From positions 1-37,032 of the forward strand of contig JAAUQZ010000020.1 of assembly GCA_012033355.1 (NCBI GenBank): 37,032 bases of DNA. Reading direction: 5' to 3'. Positions 1-9,762 of the stretch are shown piece by piece. The notes under the pieces were generated by a model. The model did no database searches, was not told where the DNA came from, and saw nothing but the letters and a program-made list of their open reading frames with translations. The position numbers and the translations under genes are program-made. The stretch is from Leptolyngbyaceae cyanobacterium RM1_406_9 (lineage in GTDB: Bacteria > Cyanobacteriota > Cyanobacteriia > Elainellales > Elainellaceae). Each line of letters starts with the position of its first letter. Positions within the stretch are counted from its first letter, which is position 1.

Positions 1-1
1 G

Positions 2-499
2 GGTGCGAATCCTTGTGCAGGCGCGAATCCTTGTGCGGGTGCTAACCCTTGTGCGGGTGCTAACCCCTGTGCGGGTGCTGATGCTTCTACGACCGACTCT
101 ACTGCACCTTCTGTTTACTCTGATACCAGTGGTCTAGCTATCCGAGGAACTGACCCAGTTGCTTACTTTACGGAGAATAGACCTGTTCAAGGTAGTAGTC
201 AATTTGAGTATGAGTGGAATGGTGCAACTTGGAGATTTGCCAGTGCCCAAAACCGCACGAGCTTTGCTAATAACCCTGAAGCTTATGCTCCTCAGTATGG
301 TGGCTATTGTGCTAAAGCGGTTAGTGAAGGTAATCTTGCCTCCATTGATCCTAATGCCTGGAGAATTGTGGAGGGTAAGCTCTATCTCAACTACAGCGCA
401 GAAGTGCAGCAGCAATGGTTGCAAGATGTTCCAGGCAACATTGCCAAAGCCGATGCCAACTGGCCTGAGGTGCTAGTCGGAAATGTTGTTCATCAATAG
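2..499 (+). CDS. YHS domain-containing protein, 5' truncated by window edge, preceded by GANPCA hexapeptide repeats
   Basis: Frame 2 is open from base 2 to TAG at 497-499: GANPCAGANPCAGANPCAGANPCAGADAS...GLAIRGTDPVAYFTENRPVQGSSQFEYEWNGATWRFASAQNRTSFANNPEAYAPQYGGYCA, a YHS-family pattern (GxDPVAYF...YAPQYGGYCA). Confidence 0.8.
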   Translation, partial: GANPCAGANPCAGANPCAGANPCAGADASTTDSTAPSVYSDTSGLAIRGTDPVAYFTENRPVQGSSQFEYEWNGATWRFASAQNRTSFANNPEAYAPQYGGYCAKAVSEGNLASIDPNAWRIVEGKLYLNYSAEVQQQWLQDVPGNIAKADANWPEVLVGNVVHQ

Positions 500-544
500 A
501 AATAAGAACATAGCCGAATAAAGGCGTTGCTCAATTTAGGTATA

Positions 545-589
545 AATGGGTGTGAGTGTTACGTTCGCGTAGTACTCACACCCATTTTT
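545..589 (+). terminator. Rho-independent-like terminator after the YHS gene
   Basis: AATGGGTGTGAGTGTTACG-TTCG-CGTAGTACTCACACCCATT stem (about 19-bp arms, 2 mismatches) followed by TTTT. Confidence 0.6.
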
Positions 590-623
590 ATGCTTGTAGT
601 TAGACTTACGCATTCTTCTATGG

Positions 624-647
624 AGCAAGGGGCTTAAGCCCCTTGCT
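624..647. repeat. 24-bp perfect palindrome AGCAAGGGGCTTAAGCCCCTTGCT
   Basis: Read directly; self reverse-complementary. Confidence 0.75.
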
Positions 648-779
648 AACGCGGCGTTCGCCTGACTTTCTGTGAAATTAAAGAATTAGAGAGGTGAAAA
701 TAAAGTTTCCCAAGAATTTCAATAACGACCTTAAAATCTAGTTGGTAAGGGCATCAATTCTTGTAGGAAACATTACGTA

Positions 780-3508
780 ATGTTGAGTCATAAGCTGCTG
801 CGGTTGATTCTTCTTGTCACTTTGGGTTTGCAGCTCTTTGTTGTGGGACAGTTGGGCTATTTTTTCGTCGGTAACGAGCCGCAGAACAACGTTATCTTAC
901 TTTGTCTCTCGGCTGGAGGTTTGGCGATCGCCCTTACCTTTCTTCTTCAAATTGATCAGCGCCTCAGACGAGAGACTGAAGGAAAAGCTGACGCGCTAAA
1001 AGAGATTAGTGCGTCCAAACAGGCTGAACAAGAATTACAGCAGCATAAAACTCAAATGCGTGCGTTCTATCAATGGTAGTTATTCAGGGCCTTACGTTTG
1101 AGCAAAGAGTTCAGCGGTTTTTGGAGTTGGGTTGTGAATGTTTCAACTTGGACCTCGGAATTTTTGCTCAAGTTAAAGAGAGTTGCTACACCGTAGTTGC
1201 TGTTCACGGCTCAGACGAATTACGTCCAGGTGCAGTCTTTGACTTGAGCCAAACTTACTGTGCAGTTACCATTCACTCGGCAGAACCCGTCGGGTTTGAA
1301 TTTGCACAAAAGTCAGAATGGGTGACGCATCCCTGCTACCAAGCCTTCCGTCTGGAAGCTTACTTAGGAATGCGAGTTATGGTGAATGGGAAACTATACG
1401 GGACGCTTAATTTTTCCAGCCTGACTCCGCATCCTCGCAAGTTTACTAAAGTCGATCGCGATCTGATTGAGATGATGTCTGAGTGGATTGGTACAACGCT
1501 AGAACGTCATCACTCAGAAGCAGCCCTCCATCAATCACAAGCTCGTTATCGTGCAGTAGTTGAAGACCAGACAGAATTGATCTGCCGCTTCCTGCCCGAT
1601 GGAACGATTCTTTTTGCAAATGAAGCGTATTGTCGCTTTTTTGGGAAAGCAAAAGCAGAATTAATCGGCAAAAGCTATAAGCCAGTAATCTTTGAGGGCG
1701 ATCGCGAAGCGGTCGTTCGGCTTATCGCGTCCATGAGTCTAGAACATCCAGTCGTCATGATTGAGAATCGAGTGCTGGTGAATGGTGAAATTCGCTGGAC
1801 ACAGTGGATAAACCGAATGATTTTTGACCAGCAGGGACACTTTGTTGAGTATCAGTCAGTAGGGCGAGACATCACAGAGCTTAAACAGGCTGAGGAAGTT
1901 TCACGCCAGAACGAGGAGCGCTGGCAACTCGCTATTCAGGGAAATAACGACGGCATTTGGGATCATGACCTTGTAACGAACCGTCGCTTTATCTCTCCGC
2001 GCTGTACAGAAATTTTAGGATACTTCTACGATGAGATTAGCGCATTTGACGCATGGATGAATATAGTTCATCCCGATGATGTTGAGAATATGCGTCAAGC
2101 TTTTCAAAGACACGTTGACCGGGAAACCCCTTTTTACTCCTGTGAGTATCGAATTAAGTGTAAGGATGGTAGCTACAAGTGGCTGCTGACGCGGGGTAAG
2201 GCGCTGTGGAATGAGAAGGGAGAGGCAATTCGGGCGGTGGGTTCGGTTACAGATATTAGCGATCGCAAACGAGCAGAGTCAGAGTTGCAGCAGGCAAAGG
2301 AGGCAGCCGAAGCTGCCAATCGAGCTAAGAGTGCATTTTTGTCCAACATGAGTCACGAGTTACGCACGCCTCTTAATGCAATTTTAGGATTTACTGAGCT
2401 TTTAAGCATGGACCCTGCTACTAGCGAAGATCAGCTAGAACAGCTAGATATCATCCTTCGTAGCGGCGAGCATCTGTTGAAGTTGATTAATGATGTGCTA
2501 GATCTATCTAAGATTGATGCAGGTCGAATTGTGCTGCACGAAAATCAATTCGACCTGTATAAACTGTTGGATGACTTGCAGACTATGTTCAGCAGTCAGG
2601 CATCCAGCAAGCGGCTACAGCTTTACTTTGGCTGTGCCTCAAATGTACCTCAATATATCCGTGCAGATGAAGGTAAACTGCGTCAGGTTTTAATCAATCT
2701 ATTGGGTAACGCGATTAAGTTTACTGAAAAAGGGAGTGTGACTCTGCAAGTTCAGCAGGCAACGCAAGAAACATCTTGCATTTTATATCCCTCAGATCCA
2801 ACTTCTGCTGTTTTGAGTTTTGAGGTTAAAGATACAGGTTTAGGGATTGCTCCTACGGAGATCGGCCAGTTGTTTGAGCCTTTTGTTCAAACGTCAACAG
2901 GACAACAGCAACATCAGGGAACGGGTCTGGGATTAGCAATCAGTAAACGGCTTGTACAGCTAATGGGTGGGCAAATTACAGTCAGCAGCGTACCCAATCA
3001 GGGAACTGTCTTTAAGTTTGAAATTCCGGCTAGCTTGATCAAGCCCCACACTGAATCCACTTTCTCTGTCGCTAAACGAGTGGCTAGTCTAGCACCTGGA
3101 CAACCTGCTTACCGCCTCTTAGTTGTGGAAAATCAACACGATAGCCGAAATTTAGCAGTCAAACTGCTAACTAAAGTAGGTTTTGATGTCTACGAAGCTA
3201 CTAATGGTCAAGAGGCGATCGCCCTCTGGCGAAACTGGAAACCTGACCTGATTTTGATGGATATGCAAATGCCTGTGCTGAGTGGATATGAGGCAACTCA
3301 ACAAATTCGAGTTTTGGAGGCGAACTGCACCGCCTCATCATTTCAACCCACAGTCATTATTGCAATGACTGCCAGCGCATTTGAGGAGCAGCGATCGCAA
3401 ATTTTACAGTCTGGCTGCAATGACACCGTTTACAAGCCCTACAAGGTAGAAGAACTTTACGCCATTATTGCTAAACATTTGAGCGCAAGTTATGTCTACG
3501 TCGAGTAG
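780..3508 (+). CDS. Hybrid sensor histidine kinase (TM segments, GAF, two PAS, HisKA, HATPase, REC), split into ORFs 780..1079 and 1073..3508
   Basis: N-terminal ORF has two hydrophobic segments and a coiled-coil; second ORF has GAF (HPCYQAFRLEAYLGMRVMVNGKLYGTLNFSS), PAS/PAC, H-box SHELRTPLNAILGF, ATPase GTGLGLAISKRLVQLMGG, REC DLILMDMQMPVLSGYEATQQIR. The ORFs overlap by 7 nt in different frames. Confidence 0.85.
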
Positions 3509-3558
3509 TATCGTGCTGGTTTAAGCTTATGGGTTGGGGTGGAGGTGATGTTCGCAAT

Positions 3559-5772
3559 TTAGGAAGACCTGAGATCTAAAGACTTTTTAAGTTTCTGAAG
3601 TTTGTCGCGATCGCTTCTTAACTCCTTCTGCAACCCCTCATACTCTAGAATACGCTTCCTGATAGGAGCCTGGTTTCTTTCTGTTTCGCTTGTGACGTGA
3701 GCCGTCTGGTGCTTGGCAACTTGAAGAATTTTTTCGACCCGTCCTTCTTCAACTTCTAGCGCTGTGGTCAGATTTTGCACCAGTTTTTCAACCAAACGAT
3801 TTTTAGCGAGAGCTTGATAATAGCTGCGTAGATTATTTCTAATCTTTTCTGCTTCCTTTTCTCGCTCTAAATCTCTATCTTCCTGATATAGACGAGTGAG
3901 AAATCTAAACAGAAAGTAGAGAACTACTAGTAGCACAACAGTTGAGACATAAGGAGAAGCCTTAAATGCATTCACAACGGGTGCCAGAATGTGCTGCATA
4001 ATCTGCCTTCTGCTGGCAACGCCTACCATACTCAGGAAGCTAAACATAAAGATGAATTGCATCCACTGGCTTCTAATTTTTTTCAGCATATAGACCATTG
4101 GGGATGCTTCTCGATATCGACTTTCACTCAGCGGCATTGCAAAAGCTTCTTCAAAAATCGTTTGGTTATCGATGTTCTGCTCCGGTTGAAAAAGTGAGCG
4201 ATTCAAGTCAACCGAAGGCACAGAATGAAGCATTTCATAGGCTTTTTTTAGAAGCTCTCTCAAGCTGTTTTGGGGAGACAAACAGAGTATTTCCCATTCT
4301 TCATCAGCCCACCAGCTTAGCTCAGAGCGACAAAAATTCATCAGAGCCGTATTTGCATCAATTGCTTTTTCCTCGACGGTTTCTGGTTTGAGTAGTTTAC
4401 GCTTAGCTCCCTTAGGTTCAACGACTTCAATCGTAGAAAACCGCAACTGAATATATTTCCGTCCTCGATACTTGACGATATGAGGCTTTAGCTGATCGAC
4501 AAATCGCCGAATTTTATAGGAGATGCTATTTTCGAGATAATCATCTAACAAATCAACTTTCGACTGTTTTAGCTTATCTTTTGCCTGCTTGAAAAATGTT
4601 GCTTTGTCATCCTGAATTTGCCTCAAAATGATGTCAACCTTTTCTTTGATTGGGGTTTGTCCTGGCTGTTTTAGCTTCGCCGCATCACGCTGAGTGCTTC
4701 TCACTAGCTTTTTTTCGTCTAAATCAAGCAATCTTTCAACTAAACCTAGCTGAGCTAAGACTTGAGTAGTCAACCGTTTAGCAAGAACATCCTCAGGTTT
4801 CCGTTTAACCAAAGACTGCAACACTTTGAAGAATTTTTCTTCCTGTTGAATTGCTGCATTGAATTGAGTTGCTGATGTGTCGGACTGGAGATTGCTCAGC
4901 GGTAGCCAGAAAACATCCAGCGGAGAAATTGATTGGAGCCAAGCATTGATAGACTGATGCAGATCGGCGGCTTGAGCAGGCTGATGGAGTGAATCTGATG
5001 AGTCTGCTATGACTAGAAGGTTAGTAAAACGAGCCGTACTAATCTTTTCGAGTAACTGTTGTTCAACTGCCGTAAGAACTGTATGGGGGTTCATCACCCA
5101 ACATAAAACATCACAATCTGTCACCAGGCTATCAACTCGCTCATTGTTAGAATCAACAACGGGTTGATATTCAAAAAATAGCTCTGGACTGGTTGCGGTG
5201 GGCGATGAAGCGCCGAGAGTGATGCGATCGCCCTCCATTAAAACCTGACAGTCCTGTACTTGCTGTTCATTCACATAGGTGCCATTTCTACTCAAGTCGC
5301 AAATTCGCCAACTCGTATGGGTTTGGTGAGAATCAGCTTCACAGGGCTGTATGTCGGCATGATATCCAGAAACCAGTACATACGAGTCAGGAATTAGGAT
5401 CTGACACTCTGGGTGCCGTCCGATCGCTAACTTCTCGGTGGTAAGAGGATAGCGCTGTGACAGAGCATTCGTTTGCAGAACTAAGGCTGCTGTGGGTTCT
5501 GGTTGAGTTAGCTGCACACTCGCTAGCGGTGTAACTTTAAACTGATAAGCTGCCGACAGGTCACAAGTCCTTAAAAGGTTATACAGCGCTGTTGCTGAGT
5601 TTGGATTGTGGCTCACAATTTGCAGCGTTAATTTCCCTGCTTGGAGAGAGAGTACACTTTTTTCTAACGTTTGAGCGATCGCCTCAAAGGTTTTATGCTG
5701 CTGGCTTCTAGCCGCGACAAACTGCTGAATTTCCTGAATATTTTTGACCAGTTTTTCAGATTTAACTGACAT
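3559..5772 (-). CDS. FHA domain protein with degenerate dynamin-like region and C-terminal transmembrane segments
   Basis: FHA signature LAIGRHPECQILIPDSYVLVSGYHADI...WRICDLSRNGTYVNEQQV...MEGDRITLG; coiled-coil; hydrophobic segments WMQFIFMFSFLSMVGVA and VSTVVLLVVLYFLFRFL. Confidence 0.75.
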   Translation of the reverse strand: MSVKSEKLVKNIQEIQQFVAARSQQHKTFEAIAQTLEKSVLSLQAGKLTLQIVSHNPNSATALYNLLRTCDLSAAYQFKVTPLASVQLTQPEPTAALVLQTNALSQRYPLTTEKLAIGRHPECQILIPDSYVLVSGYHADIQPCEADSHQTHTSWRICDLSRNGTYVNEQQVQDCQVLMEGDRITLGASSPTATSPELFFEYQPVVDSNNERVDSLVTDCDVLCWVMNPHTVLTAVEQQLLEKISTARFTNLLVIADSSDSLHQPAQAADLHQSINAWLQSISPLDVFWLPLSNLQSDTSATQFNAAIQQEEKFFKVLQSLVKRKPEDVLAKRLTTQVLAQLGLVERLLDLDEKKLVRSTQRDAAKLKQPGQTPIKEKVDIILRQIQDDKATFFKQAKDKLKQSKVDLLDDYLENSISYKIRRFVDQLKPHIVKYRGRKYIQLRFSTIEVVEPKGAKRKLLKPETVEEKAIDANTALMNFCRSELSWWADEEWEILCLSPQNSLRELLKKAYEMLHSVPSVDLNRSLFQPEQNIDNQTIFEEAFAMPLSESRYREASPMVYMLKKIRSQWMQFIFMFSFLSMVGVASRRQIMQHILAPVVNAFKASPYVSTVVLLVVLYFLFRFLTRLYQEDRDLEREKEAEKIRNNLRSYYQALAKNRLVEKLVQNLTTALEVEEGRVEKILQVAKHQTAHVTSETERNQAPIRKRILEYEGLQKELRSDRDKLQKLKKSLDLRSS

Positions 5773-5814
5773 AACTCTTGTCCCATGAGTAACTAACAGG
5801 AGTAACTAAATTGA

Positions 5815-8091
5815 TTAAGAACGCGAATCGAGGTGAGACATTTGCCAAAGTTTGATCGTTCTGTCCCAGCTTCCACTGGCTAGCGTTTGCCCATTGGGAC
5901 TAACCGCTACAGAATAAACTTTACTGGTGTGTCCTCTAAAGGTGTGAAGTAACTCACCTGTATATAAGTTCCAGAGCTTTACCGTATTGTCTGCACTGCC
6001 GCTAACTAGCGTTCGGCTATCGGGACTGACGGCGATCGCGTGAACTTCATTGAAATGTCCAGTGAGGGTATTGATTAATTCGCCACTGTGTAAATTCCAA
6101 ACTTTAACGGTGTGGTCTGCACTACCGCTGGCTAGCGTAGCTCCATTAGGGCTGATCGCGACGGCATGAACTTCTGCGGAGTGTCCTTTCAACTGATGCA
6201 GGAGTTCTCCTGTCGGTAAGCTCCAAACCTTTACGGTATTATCTGCGCTGCCGCCAACCAGCAGCCAGCCGTCTGAACTGATATCTAGTGAGGAAATCGG
6301 GGCTGTATGTCCTATGAGATCGTTTAACAGTTCGCCCGTTTGTAAGTTCCAAATTTTAATCGTGTTATCTTCGCTGCTGCTCACTAAGGTTTGTCCATCT
6401 GGACTCATGACGATCGCTGAAATCGTCCAGGTATGAGCTCTTAGCGTGTGCAGCAGTTCTCCAGTTTCAAGATTCCACACTTTAATGGTGTTGCCCATAC
6501 TGCTGCTAGCTAGGAATTGCCCATCGGCACTGGTGGCGATCGCTGGACTTTCTCCCGATCCGTCTGTCAAAGTTTGAATCGGCTGTTCTAAGACAACATC
6601 CCAAACTTTGATGGTTTTGTCTGTACTGGCGCTGGTAAGGGTTTCTCCATCTGCGTTGAAGGCGATCGCCGTAACCATTGAAGAGTGCCCTGTGAGCGTT
6701 GAAATCAATCGTTCATCCCGCTGTTCACTGAACTCAGTAAATTGTGAGTTGCGAGAAGAGTCTGAACCCGCCAGAAACCCAACAAAAATAGTTGTCCCAA
6801 TTAGCATCAGCCCAACTCCAGCAAGTCGAGAGATTATTTTAGGCTTGAGCAAACCCTTAAGGTTACACAATCGCTGATAAATTTTGACTTGCGGTGCTTG
6901 ATCGGGTTCCAATTGGCGAGTGGATGTCAGCAGTTGTTCGGTTTCTCGCTGCCGTCGCTCCGTTTTGGATGTTTCGTCAGATGGAAACAGATCTGGCAAA
7001 GGTCGCGAAAAAGGTTCTGCTTGAGGGAGAGCAGGTTTTACTTGAGTTGGGGTATAGCTAGAAGCTACTGCTGACGGCAATGCAGGAGCAGGGGAAGTAA
7101 TCTTTGGTGTAGACGCAGCATGATCTGGTGCAGCATGACCAAGTTGTTCTAAATTGTGTACGACTTCTGCTGCGGTTTGGTAGCGGTCTTTCCAACTGTA
7201 GCGGGTCATAGTCGTTAGGATGGCTGCTAGTTCAGGGCTAACTTGTGTTTGCTGTGTCCAAAGTACTTCGGTAACACGCAGGTTTTCCTCAAAGTTGCGG
7301 GGGTGAAGCCCTGTCAATGCCTGAATGCAAATCATGCCCAGAGCATAGATATCACTATTGAGGCAGGGTCTACCCCGAATCTGCTCTATGGGGGTGTATC
7401 CTGCACTGTTAATTGCAACCGTCACATTACTTTGTTGAGATACGATATCTCCCGTAGATGATTTCACCAGTGCAGTTTGAACCTGTTTGACTGCGCCAAA
7501 GTCAATCAAGACGAGCCGATTATCGAGTTGGCGACGGATAATGTTTTCTGGCTTAATATCTCGATGAATGATGCCATGATCATGTACGAACGCCAAAATG
7601 CTCAAAACTTCCTTGAGAAGCTGAATGACTTGAGACTCAGACCAGCGATCGCCCTTCTCCTGATCTGGTGTGGCAGATTCAAAAGAAGCATCCCTAGCCA
7701 CCAATTCCAGGCTGAGTGGATGTCCTTCAATAAACTCCTGCACCAAATAGAACTCCCGATCTTTCTCAAAGTGTGCCAGCAGTCGCGGAATCTGGTCATG
7801 ATGTCCCAGCTTTTCTAGCGTTTCTGCTTCGTTGCTAAATAAACGTCTGATATTATTCAAACTATCAAGTTCGGCTGTTGCCAGTGATTTGAGGCGTTTG
7901 ACCACACATTTAGGATGACCAGGACGGCGAGTGTCCTGAGCGATGTAAGTTTCTCCAAAGCCGCCACTGCCAAGTTTGTCAATTACCTGATATCGCCCGT
8001 CTAACAGTTCGTTGAGGGCAGACGGTTGTACTGATGGTAAACCTTTGGAAGTATCAAGACTGGTAGGCATAAAATAATATTCCCCATACAC
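5815..8091 (-). CDS. Ser/Thr protein kinase with C-terminal WD40 repeats
   Basis: Kinase motifs YQVIDKLGSGGFGETYIAQD, HGIIHRDIKPENII, LIDFGAVKQV; TM segment; multiple WD units such as LTGHSSMVTAIAFNADGETLTSASTDKTIKVWD. Confidence 0.92.
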   Translation of the reverse strand: MYGEYYFMPTSLDTSKGLPSVQPSALNELLDGRYQVIDKLGSGGFGETYIAQDTRRPGHPKCVVKRLKSLATAELDSLNNIRRLFSNEAETLEKLGHHDQIPRLLAHFEKDREFYLVQEFIEGHPLSLELVARDASFESATPDQEKGDRWSESQVIQLLKEVLSILAFVHDHGIIHRDIKPENIIRRQLDNRLVLIDFGAVKQVQTALVKSSTGDIVSQQSNVTVAINSAGYTPIEQIRGRPCLNSDIYALGMICIQALTGLHPRNFEENLRVTEVLWTQQTQVSPELAAILTTMTRYSWKDRYQTAAEVVHNLEQLGHAAPDHAASTPKITSPAPALPSAVASSYTPTQVKPALPQAEPFSRPLPDLFPSDETSKTERRQRETEQLLTSTRQLEPDQAPQVKIYQRLCNLKGLLKPKIISRLAGVGLMLIGTTIFVGFLAGSDSSRNSQFTEFSEQRDERLISTLTGHSSMVTAIAFNADGETLTSASTDKTIKVWDVVLEQPIQTLTDGSGESPAIATSADGQFLASSSMGNTIKVWNLETGELLHTLRAHTWTISAIVMSPDGQTLVSSSEDNTIKIWNLQTGELLNDLIGHTAPISSLDISSDGWLLVGGSADNTVKVWSLPTGELLHQLKGHSAEVHAVAISPNGATLASGSADHTVKVWNLHSGELINTLTGHFNEVHAIAVSPDSRTLVSGSADNTVKLWNLYTGELLHTFRGHTSKVYSVAVSPNGQTLASGSWDRTIKLWQMSHLDSRS

Positions 8092-8162
8092 TTCTCTATT
8101 TACTTCTCGTTTTAGAACACTGTGTTTTATGCAAATCAGACAGTAATTTGCAAAGGCGATTC

Positions 8163-8195
8163 AGATCTGCGACTTCTCAGAGAAGTCGCAGATCT
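8163..8195. repeat. 33-bp palindromic dispersed repeat, copy 1
   Basis: AGATCTGCGACTTCTC-A-GAGAAGTCGCAGATCT; near-identical copy at 32680..32712. Confidence 0.85.
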
Positions 8196-8383
8196 TAGAC
8201 TCCAACCCTCATAACTCCAATGTGTAGTTTTGTAATGTTTTGCAGAATCCCGGTGTTTCGGTAGCTGAGAAGCTAATAGAAGGTTGGGCAATCACCTTTC
8301 AACATTCCATCCTTCATTTTATAAAACCTGCTTCAGAAGAAGTTAGGGAAATGTTGAGCCAGGAGTTTTGTAGGAGATGAATC

Positions 8384-8671
8384 ATGAAATCTTCTCTCAT
8401 TTTGACCGCAGTAACAGTAGTATTTCTCCAACTCTTTTGGTTAATTCCATTCCTGTCAGGAGTTTGGGGACTCTGGTACGGGTGGCGAATGATATCTGAC
8501 CCAAGCTTTGCTCATACAGAGGCAGATATGTGGCTGCGTTCCCAGGAAATTGCTGAAGTCCCAACAACTCATTGGAATAAGCCACGATTTGTCGATGCAC
8601 TGTGTCATATCACAGTCGGACCCATAGGAGTCGCAATGGGAATGTGGCTATTCCTGCAACAGATCGGTTGA
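8384..8671 (+). CDS. Small membrane protein (95 aa), unknown function
   Basis: Hydrophobic N-terminus LILTAVTVVFLQLFWLIPFLSGVWGLWYGW and C-terminus HITVGPIGVAMGMWLFLQQIG; ATG start. Confidence 0.55.
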   Translation: MKSSLILTAVTVVFLQLFWLIPFLSGVWGLWYGWRMISDPSFAHTEADMWLRSQEIAEVPTTHWNKPRFVDALCHITVGPIGVAMGMWLFLQQIG

Positions 8672-8708
8672 AGTAAGTGATTCGTTTACAGAAATAAAAG
8701 AGGCTGCT

Positions 8709-9596
8709 ATGTCAGACATTACCGACTTAATTGATCAGAATATTGAGAAAATGAGGGAACTTTCGCAGGAGGGCGATCGCGCCCTTGAAGAAGTGAATGA
8801 ACTGGAAGAGTTAATCGACACGCTGAGCGAAAACTTAGCGTCTAAAGAACAGGAAACACTCTCCGGTTTTGAAACCCTCAGTCAACGCCTGGAAACGCTA
8901 GAACAACAGTTGTCAACTGAAATTCAAATGGCAAAAGATAGCCTCAGCCCGATTCAAGAAGCCGCTCAGGGAATTGAAACTCAACTCACTGGATTTGCTG
9001 AAATGATTCGCGGTCAGCTTAGTGAACTGCAAAGCAGCGCTGAGGAAATGATGAGTGAAATCGAAGCGAAGGCGACTGAAATTCAGCAAAATTTAGATAC
9101 GATGACCACTCAGGCAGAGGAATTTGGCTCTGAAGTAGACACGCTGGAAAATGAAGCGGTCGCAGAGATTGACGGCATGAAAGAATCGGTCGTGTCCGTT
9201 CGCAGTGAGTTTACCCAAAGTCAAACCCAACTCACCGATGAGTTTACCGCTTTGATGGAACTGATTGGCGAAAAATTAGAAACCCTGCAAGCAGATTTTG
9301 AGCATTTGATTGAAACCAGTAACACTGAACTAGGTGAACTGGATGTGGCTCTGGAAACGTCTGCCAGTGATGCGTTCACAACTATCCAAGAAAAGTTCAA
9401 TGAGATTGGTGAAGGAATCACTACTTCGGCCCAAGAGTTGGTAGAAGCGGTTGCAGCAGTTGGAGAAGAGGCAGTGACGGATTGTGAAGAAATGAGCGAT
9501 CGCTTTGGCGACATTATCGATAAATGTGGCGATGTAGTTGCCATTATCCAAGAAATGATGCCCACGCTGGAAAACGTTGAAGAAACGTTGGGATAG
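8709..9596 (+). CDS. Long acidic coiled-coil protein CC1 (295 aa)
   Basis: Heptad-rich, acidic, almost proline-free sequence (ELIDTLSENLASKEQETLSGFETLSQRLETLEQQL...); ATG start. Confidence 0.7.
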   Translation: MSDITDLIDQNIEKMRELSQEGDRALEEVNELEELIDTLSENLASKEQETLSGFETLSQRLETLEQQLSTEIQMAKDSLSPIQEAAQGIETQLTGFAEMIRGQLSELQSSAEEMMSEIEAKATEIQQNLDTMTTQAEEFGSEVDTLENEAVAEIDGMKESVVSVRSEFTQSQTQLTDEFTALMELIGEKLETLQADFEHLIETSNTELGELDVALETSASDAFTTIQEKFNEIGEGITTSAQELVEAVAAVGEEAVTDCEEMSDRFGDIIDKCGDVVAIIQEMMPTLENVEETLG

Positions 9597-9612
9597 AAGT
9601 AAGGAGTCCTAT

Positions 9613-9713
9613 CTCGTTCCAATGCTCTGCATTGGAATGCCAATGGAGGCTCTGCCTCCTCAAACTAGCGGCAGAGCCGCTTGGCTAGGATTCCCAGGCC
9701 CCGCCTGGGAACC
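9613..9713. repeat. Dispersed cyanobacterial-type intergenic repeat (CTCGTTCC...GGAGGCTCTGCCTCC...GGCAGAGCC...CCTGGGAACC)
   Basis: Nested inverted-repeat segments; related copies at 13915..14018 and 26543..26592. Confidence 0.7.
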
Positions 9714-9762
9714 AGATTAACTAGATTGATTGTTCACTTATGCTTAAACGGAGAAACTCATC

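Noticed and set aside
134-476. ORFs 134..424 (-) and 159..476 (+)
   Set aside because: Out of frame with the YHS-coding frame that is open across the same bases.
6608-7818. Plus-strand ORFs within the kinase-WD40 gene
   Set aside because: Antisense to a clear long kinase-WD40 coding sequence; no recognisable domains.
9221-9643. Minus-strand ORFs antisense to the coiled-coil genes (also 9330..9551, 10329..10625, 13252..13485, 13343..13630)
   Set aside because: Ser/Thr-rich shadow translations of the Glu/Leu-rich plus-strand genes; no family resemblance or ribosome-binding context.
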